Origin: Climacium dendroides
Taxonomy: Eukaryota > Streptophyta > Bryopsida > Hypnales > Climaciaceae
Assembly (NCBI GenBank): GCA_950106755.1
Contig: OX467082.1
Span: forward strand, 19,592,001-19,656,000
DNA length: 64,000 nucleotides
Direction of reading: 5' to 3'
The notes below the pieces were generated by a model. The model did not search any database. It was not told where the DNA came from and saw nothing but the letters and a program-made list of their open reading frames with translations. A program made the position numbers and the translations under genes. This document shows, in pieces, positions 57,161-64,000 of the stretch; positions within the stretch are counted from its first letter, which is position 1; each line of letters opens with the position of its first letter.

Positions 57161-57220
57161 CGGTGCCTCACGTTCTGGTCCCTTCGCGGGACTTGAGGAG
57201 CCTGAGGATCGACCCAGCAT
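57161..57220 (-). CDS. possible upstream first exon (uncertain)
   Basis: A frame ending REAP immediately before a consensus GTACGT donor, phase 0, with a Met (MLGRSSGSSSPAKGPE) 20 codons upstream. Further upstream the frame is open and hydrophobic (FWAAFAGGLAIG), but it meets a stop at 57374-57376 without an ATG. It could splice to exon 1 of the lectin gene. Only splice-site and frame agreement support it. Confidence 0.25.
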
Positions 57221-57494
57221 CTTTCCAATCGCCAAGCCGCCTGCAAACGCCGCCCAAAACGGTGCCGCAGAGAGTAATTGCGCAAACTTGCTGGAGCTTA
57301 GTGATCGCCGATGAAATCGGGGTCTATCTACTCGTAGTATGCTCCCGTACACGTTGAAGTCGCTTTTTTTTTTTTATACTAGTGAGCTCATCTGCAAAAT
57401 TAACCTAAAAGAAGATGCGTCTGCACAGCCTTCGGTACAGTAATTAACACACGCTTCAAACACAGATTAGATATTAGATACAGACAGATCTTAC

Positions 57495-57674
57495 GGACAC
57501 GCTCTCTAAACACCGATATGCACAACTGTAGAACAGTATTGACAGGAACAAGATGAGAACGCCAATCAACAAATGCAGAACCAACAATGCCCAAACAGCG
57601 AAGTGACGACTTCGTTGGAAGACTTCAATCTTGCTGGTTGGTTTCAGTGACCGTGACGACCCCTTCCCAATTAG
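57495..57674 (-). CDS. candidate exon encoding a transmembrane helix
   Basis: 60 codons, phase 0 at both ends. The acceptor CCTTGTCTGCAG has a pyrimidine tract and the donor is TCC/GTAAGA. A Lys/Arg-containing lead (KIEVFQRSRH) is followed by about 23 hydrophobic residues (ALLVLHLLIGVLILFLSILF) and a Cys-containing end. It may be the tail of another gene, since a strong acceptor at 57391 leads to MSSLV-stop, or an upstream exon of the lectin locus. No family is recognised. Confidence 0.35.
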
Positions 57675-60600
57675 CTGCAGACAAGGAAGTGACGTTTGAA
57701 CATTAGTCTCGATCGTAACTAGCGGTGATAAATGTAGTAATGAATACATTTCTCTAATAAATAACTTACAGAAGATATGATGATAAATCAACTTCAAACT
57801 GGACCCTGCGCCATAGCTTGCAACTATCTATTTTAATGAAGTCTCTACGGTCAATCGAAAGCCACTATGCACGAGTTGTCATTTGTGCATGTTCGATTTT
57901 CAATGGCGATTGCTACTTACTTGCAAAATTCGCCAACTGTAGTTCGGGCTATGTTCCTTGATTCACACCTGCAAGAAAACAGCAATGTAGCAGTACTTAG
58001 CCATTCATTCCAATTGAAAGACAGTCACTTCCTTATCAATCAACAGAGCGAGGGCCAAAAGTGTGCCCTACACAGTACTCTTCATGGACGACGATACAGT
58101 TTCAGACATGGAGATCAGTTTGAAGGAAAGTGCCGCTGCCAGGACACAGGCGGACTTTCCGAGGTACGTGAACTGTTTGCTCTCATCTCTCCTCATGAAC
58201 ACCATGACCAACGTCGCACTGCCCTAAAATCTAAAAATCGTATATGTATATATTCTCAGCCCATTACCATCGACGTACAACCGAACGACGATAAGAGAAA
58301 CATTCAACTTCCCACCAAAACATGCATTCATGTACACATATATGCAGCGCAATGGCATCGCGGTGAGACAAATTGAACAGTCAAAGATCGATCGCCATGC
58401 ATACATGTGTGCATGGCAATGAAACGTACCCAACACATGTATGCAGCGCAATGACATCGCACACTAGTTGGGCAGCCACTTACCCAAAACAAGCTTCCTC
58501 GAAAATGTAACGCAGTGAAGTCGAATTCGCTGGTACGCCGAAGTACTGTAAACTCGCAAGTTGCTCTGTGTAATCCGAGATCTTATAAACACATAATAAA
58601 CTGTCCATACATTCACCTCGAAAAGATTAGGTCAATGAACTCCCTCCACCTGCCGAAGTAGCAGAAATGCCCACGAGGAAAATGCACCTGCCTCGATAGA
58701 TTTTTTTCACAACAAAGGCTAGACGTGGAAGGCCTCCGTTAATTCCTGTGTCGATCACATCGAAAGTCAACCTACTGAACGAAAAAGGCAATACTTAGCT
58801 TTTTCCATCATTCGATCCTACCCAAGCCAACGCCATGGCTCACGAGACTCGCATGCCATGCCCGCTTGTCGATCTCTTTCACTCAAAGCAGTCACCGATC
58901 GATGGGAGTTCTCAAGCCGGTCAACCTGACCATCGATGAAAAGACGATCCGACGCACAGTCCTGCATTCTTCGTCAATGAACTGATCACGAGCATCGAAA
59001 GCAAGCTAGGAGTCAATTAATTTATGGTTTAGGAAAAATATGTTATGGTTAAATATACATATACTTCAGCTTCGCTATTGACACTGACACGTTAGCTTAG
59101 GACCTTGAGAGGGAGTACATATTTAATTCATATCTTGTAAAAAAAACTTATTGACTAATAACAACTGTATGGATTCATCTTTCACTAAGCCTTCCCCCTG
59201 GCTGCTAGAGCCAAGCCAGACCAGTTCTCTTCTCTTGTCTTGTTTCTTAATTCACATGGTCACTTTGAAAAATAAATAAATAAATAAATGTATGGATTTC
59301 AGCCCTTGGCTGGGCTCCCTCCTGGCATGTACGCATGTACACAGGCCTGTGCTGCTGCCATTCCATATGAAATTTTCTGGGCATCAGTCGTGATAAGCAT
59401 GGGAAAGCTCATGTAAGTCACTACGTACTCCTTCCATAATATCTTTGGTTAGAGATGAGACAATAAGAAATGGCTCTCTCCATGTCTGCCACGTTCTGTA
59501 CACACAATCGTGGAAATGTTTTACTCTACCTTGTGGGTAAGCCAGGCTAATGTGTTTGTGCACTTGAGTATGTGAATATTATCATTATGAAATTCTGAGA
59601 GTCTGTGCTTGGGGTCCACAATATCTGCACGACAACCCTTCTGAAAGTTTGCACAGAGGGAAAAAATCTTCATAAGTGACCAGACCCCTATGAAGGACCT
59701 GGAAAAAGGGGTTGTAGAATATGTAGCCTGGAAATCATTCAGAAGATTGCAGCTAAGCAGTGGCTTGAAAAATGCATCCCTACTAACACATTTCCTGTGC
59801 TACACATCTAGTTTCTGATAATGCTCCCTATCAGTTATAAACTCCTTTCAAATTTGCTCACTTGCATGGAGTGGCATGATTTGATCATGCAGGGATGGCT
59901 AAGTGTAGTTTCCACTACCAGAAAGAAATTTGTTGATTCACCCAAAATTTTAGCGACTAGGTGGGGGAGATGCGTAGTACCTTTTTCTCTTAGAAGTCAC
60001 TAAACAAACAGAAATAAAATGCATTAGAGTAGAATATGCAGTCAGTATAAAGTAATTAGCCTCTCTCACAAGCACTAATTGAATTAACTTGTGTAGTAGA
60101 ATTGTGATCGGCTCTGAATTCAGTAATTATTAAGTTCCTAAGTAGGTTGGCACTGAACCGTTGATCTAGGCAGTGAGACTGGGCTTTGGGTGATATTTGT
60201 TTGCAGTTGATTAAGGTTATCCAGCCCATTGTGGTCAGAATGAGGAGTTTGGCATCAGTTTGTTCCTGAAATTTTTTAATTTTTTTCCCACATTAGTACA
60301 AGTGTGAGAAACAGCAAGTGCAATTGAAATTAAATTTTTTTGACAAAATATGAATTCACTAGGAATTTCTGAAGCATTGAGTCCAAAATAGTCTGTAGAC
60401 TACCTTAAGACCAACAAAATCTGAGTTTGTAATGCTCATCTCACTGCCTAATGCAGTCAAAATATTTTCTATTACAGAAGGCCAAAAAAGTCAATTTTTA
60501 CAATGGACTTCACACTGAAAACTCAGAAGTTCCTGATGAGGTCAATGTTCACTCCATTGGTGTCATGTGAGACATGCATTGTTGCTCACATCTTACATCC

Positions 60601-62394
60601 TGAAAAAAACCCACAATGGGTCATTTCTTAAGCAACAGGAATGGGTCATTTGACCACAATGTCTTACCTTAAGTATACTGCTGCCATTTATGATCATGCA
60701 AACTTACCATCATGCTAGTCCGGATGGTATCAGATGGGTGTTTATGTATTGTGAACAGATTGCCAGGACCTTACTTTCTCAAATATATCAATCATAATAT
60801 TATTTTGTGACAGGATGAGCTTTATCAGTAACCCAGGGACCTGATATTAAATCCCCAGTGTGCAAAGTGTTCACTCACAGCTCTTTTTAAAAAAAAACGT
60901 GTTCACTCACTGTCAATGGTCCCACTGTCAATTGCAGGACCATCTACTGTGTGTGAACATTCTGCACACCCGGGATTCATTTCTAGGCCCCTGTTTTAAG
61001 GGAGAACTAAGCTATCCAGGGATCCAACTACTAAGAGCAGTTCCAATGCAGCCCCTAACAAGCATGCCAAATTGGCTACAAGAGCATATCATTAATCTGT
61101 TTAATTTAATTTTTAAGAAAACACAACATTTGAGGCTTTTAACCTGTAAAGGACCAAGCTGCATTTTTTGGGCAACATGGCGATTTTGGCCAACTCATTA
61201 CAAATAGAATTTTTATTTTTTTTCTTCAAAATTTTCACACAATTTAGGGATGAGGTTTTTCTTTTAAGGCCCAACAATTTTCATAACTTTTGACTACATG
61301 GTTAAAAATTTATCATATGATAAAATTTTAATTATATGTGATTTTCCCTTAGTTAGATATTTTAGGCAGACAAAAAAAATTCACATTTTTCAAAAAGAAT
61401 TTTTTAAAATTAGTTCTCTAGATTTTTATATACATAAATTTTTTTGAATCATTCCATTTTGATTAATGAGATGAAAATTATGAGGACTACTAGTTTGCAA
61501 GCCGTTTTGGATTATCTACTCTAAAATAAACTTTGAAGTCCTTTATTGAACTCAATTTTCAATATTTTTGAAAAAAACAAAATCTTAGGATATAGATTTC
61601 TTATTACAACATTTCATCAATTGGAATTGGCATTTTTCAACTTCATAATTAAATTCATAACAATTTAGTATTTTAAATCATTTTCTACTTCTTTCTACTT
61701 ACTATTTTTTCCTATGTGTTGTACAATTCCAGATGACTTGAAAATTTTCAAGCATATAGTCAACTTATCTTGAATAATGAATCCAAAAAGTACCACCATT
61801 TTGGACATTTTTTGTACAAATGTGTCCTTGTAGAGTATAGTTGCCTAGTTTTACATAAGGCCAAAAAAAGAATTTTTGGCACTTCAAAAGCTAATATCTT
61901 GCAATCTACAAGATAGAAATTTTTGAAATTTTTTTCACATCTTCTCAAACTAGTGTACCATAAGATCCTATGGTTGCAAGATCCTATGGCTACCTTGAGA
62001 GTGAGTAGTATTAAAAATAAAATAGAAAAATATGGATTTTGCAAGTTGTAAAGGATTATTGAGAGTACTATACCACAAAACAGACTAAATAGATGCTAAT
62101 TCCAATGTGGAGGAAGTTACAACTTGGCTCTCAAATTCTATTTTTTGTTGTAGTCTTGGCTAAATTCTAATTTTTTCAAGGATTTTCTCCAATGTACGTT
62201 TAGCTACTGGAAATTTTAGCCAGTTTTATGAACGCTGGTGAGCTCTCACTCGCACATTAAAAAAATGACAAACTCTGATGCGCAAGGTGCACGAGGACAA
62301 CAGGTGCTCATTGCCTTGGCAGTTAATTTATCTTACTGCAGGTCATTTTCAGTTACATACCTTGCTGTGCTTCACATTGTGGCCATTCATAATA
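57675..62394. other. no supported gene
   Basis: A small exon-like block at about 57920-57970 (minus) has good splice borders (TTTTCTTGCAG and GTAAGTAGC) but no compatible frame with its neighbours; it might be an untranslated exon. The rest (58-62.4 kb) is mixed, later AT-rich, without domains, RNA genes or clear repeats. Confidence 0.4.
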
Positions 62395-62551
62395 TCATAT
62401 CTAGGGAGCATTCACTGGTTCCTACAAAAAAGGGCTGATTCATATCTAGGGAGCATTCACTGGTTCCTACAAAAAAGGGCTGATTCATATTTAGGGAGCA
62501 TTCACTGGCTCCAACAAAAAAGGGCTGATTCATATCTAGGGAGCAAGCACT
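62395..62551. repeat. 45-bp minisatellite, about 3.5 copies
   Basis: CTAGGGAGCATTCACTGG begins copies at 62401, 62446, 62491 and 62536 (last partial); each ends AAAAAAGGGCTGATTCATAT. The 45-bp period is a multiple of 3, which creates a repetitive but unsupported 15-residue frame. Confidence 0.9.
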
Positions 62552-63771
62552 GGTTTCAATCAGCATCATGTAAATCAACTGTGTGCAAGGTCCACTTGCA
62601 GTTTTTATTCACAGGAATGCATATATGTGAAAATATATCAATATAATACCCTTTGCAGAGTGCTTTCTGTTCTTGTTTCAACGTGAGTGTACGGTCACTT
62701 TAGGAGTGAAATATGCACATGTGAAAGAAAAAGACACAAAATACGGACCTACGTCGGAAGCACAATGTCCTGACTCTCAGATCAACAATAAGCAAGGAAA
62801 GAAATCATTTCCAGCCACACTTCATGGTTCCAAACAAAGTAGATATAATTCTGAAGAATGCCCCAATTTTAAGCTATCGCTAATAAACACTATTTAGCAG
62901 TGATTACGTTTCAAGTTAGTATTGTCAGTAGTATTCATTACTGATGATCCATCCATCCATATTAACATACACTTGCTGGACCATGTCAAGCTTCAATCTG
63001 CAGGTAAAGCCAGCTATGGGAGGCAACCATTAGTACTCAGTTCACGCATACATATGTTCTGGAAGGGCCTCTCAATACCACATTGATCAACAGCCTTGAG
63101 TTCAGGTTAAATAATTAAATTCGTCCAACCACTACCATCAAACAATGAGATTGTTAGAGGACTGAGCACACTTACCAACCAGCTTGAATCAGATCAAGAT
63201 CAACAAGTTAGGCAAGCTAAACATATTGTGGATTGGGGCATCCTGGCCTGCTGTTGGAGGTCTTGGGCGGTGCCTTCCCAGCGTGCAGTTCATGGGCAAG
63301 TATCATGATGCTGTCCTCTCTGCAAATTCAATAGGATTCATCATCTCCTATGTACTCTACAACTTTACTACTACTAAGCTACTCAACTTCTGTGGCTGTA
63401 GTTACTGTAGCTGTTGAGTTCTGACTTTCGCCGTAGATCAGCCAGAGCAGGAAAAAATTGTGCCCCCCAATCCTGAAAATACAAAATGCAGCCCCAAGCT
63501 AAAGGCCACGTGTTTGCACAAATAACTGGTAAGCTTAAGGTATGTGAGAAACTCGTTTGCTGCTCGGGGCGGTGCAACTAGGCTAGGCCAGTCTACAAGT
63601 GAGGAGGGTCACATGAGAAAAACGAGCGCCCTTCAATTTTGGATGCTCGCTGAGTAAGCTTACGTGTCGACCATGGCGGTGACTGCTTAGTGGGTGATTG
63701 AACATCTTGTTCTGATTGGATGTTCTGGTAAAATCGGACACTTTGACAATTAGTTCTGCTTGTTTTATCAG
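62552..63771. other. no supported gene
   Basis: Several short frames, none with recognisable content or splice support. Probably promoter-side intergenic DNA. Confidence 0.4.
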
Positions 63772-63780
63772 TATATAAAT
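63772..63780 (+). promoter_or_regulatory. TATA box of a possible rightward gene
   Basis: TATATAAAT lies about 90 bp before an ATG that opens a short first exon; a T/C-rich stretch (63818-63845), common in plant 5' leaders, lies between them. Confidence 0.35.
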
Positions 63781-63871
63781 GCTGCTGCATCATGATAGAA
63801 AACTCATTTGCAAGCTTTTTTTCCTTTTTTTTTCCTTTCTCCTTTAATATTTTACTTGGTTCTCATAGCAC

Positions 63872-63931
63872 ATGAATGTGATAAGGTGGGCCCTTGCAAT
63901 TGCAGTGATCCAAATTCCCAACTATGCAAAG
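63872..63931 (+). CDS. possible first coding exon of a gene leaving the window
   Basis: ATG followed by 20 codons (MNVIRWALAIAVIQIPNYAK) ending exactly at a consensus AAG/GTGAGT donor in phase 0. The peptide has a hydrophobic core like a short signal sequence. Supported by TATA spacing and splice site only; the product is unknown. Confidence 0.3.
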
Positions 63932-64000
63932 GTGAGTTGTAATGTACAAAGGAAAGGGGATAATTTATGGCCACTACTTTCCATCTATTAACTCACAGGC

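Noticed and set aside
56905..57357. 150-codon plus-strand frame
   Set aside because: No recognisable motif. The opposite strand has the better splice-supported candidates.
57867..58376. 169-codon plus-strand frame
   Set aside because: Composition looks non-coding and it covers local repeats (CGCAATGGCATCGCGGTG-like); no family resemblance.

Overview
The window is nuclear DNA of a land plant. The evidence is densely intron-split genes with GT-AG junctions, jacalin-related lectin domains, and several decayed transposons of plant type. The lectin and transposase types make me think of a seed-free plant (fern, lycophyte or bryophyte), but that is an inference; the sequence does not name a species. 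There are no prokaryotic features.

Layout. 1-10.1 kb is a nest of transposon debris: three decayed copies (one +, two -) of a gag-like, Transposase_32-type open reading frame rich in CCGG motifs, with a 1.35 kb long-inverted-repeat DNA element between them. 10-12.7 kb is AT-rich and empty as far as I can see. 12.7-16.85 kb holds an array of CCTCGA/TCGAGG palindromes followed by a broken DDE-type (DUF7869-like) transposase. The same palindromes fill the inverted repeats of the 1.35 kb element, so the two probably belong to one transposon family. 16.85-19.1 kb is non-coding with one small inverted-repeat element.

19,116-56,424 (minus strand) is the main object: a chain of 61 coding exons, every one phase 0 at both ends. 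Joined as one transcript they would encode about 6,928 residues with 29 jacalin-like lectin domains. An intron splits each domain, so a typical exon carries the second half of one domain and the first half of the next. The middle (about 26.4-50.6 kb) is a nested tandem amplification. A 440-bp exon-plus-intron cassette was doubled to an 880-bp pair encoding 152 residues of disordered linker. The 880-bp pair repeats 1, 2, 5 and about 3.5 times inside four copies of a larger unit (4,470 bp when one pair is present) that also carries four lectin domains. The result is lectin tetrads separated by linkers of very different length. Older, diverged lectin exons lie at both ends. A 3.4 kb AT-rich first intron contains a long 11-bp satellite.

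57-64 kb, upstream of the lectin gene, has no gene I recognise. It holds a candidate membrane-segment exon, a 45-bp minisatellite and, at the right edge, a possible TATA box plus first exon leading out of the window. If the lectin gene is translated as modelled, it is a cytosolic, multivalent mannose-type lectin. Only about 13 of its 29 domains keep the G-x-x-x-D sugar-binding loop, and those are arranged periodically.
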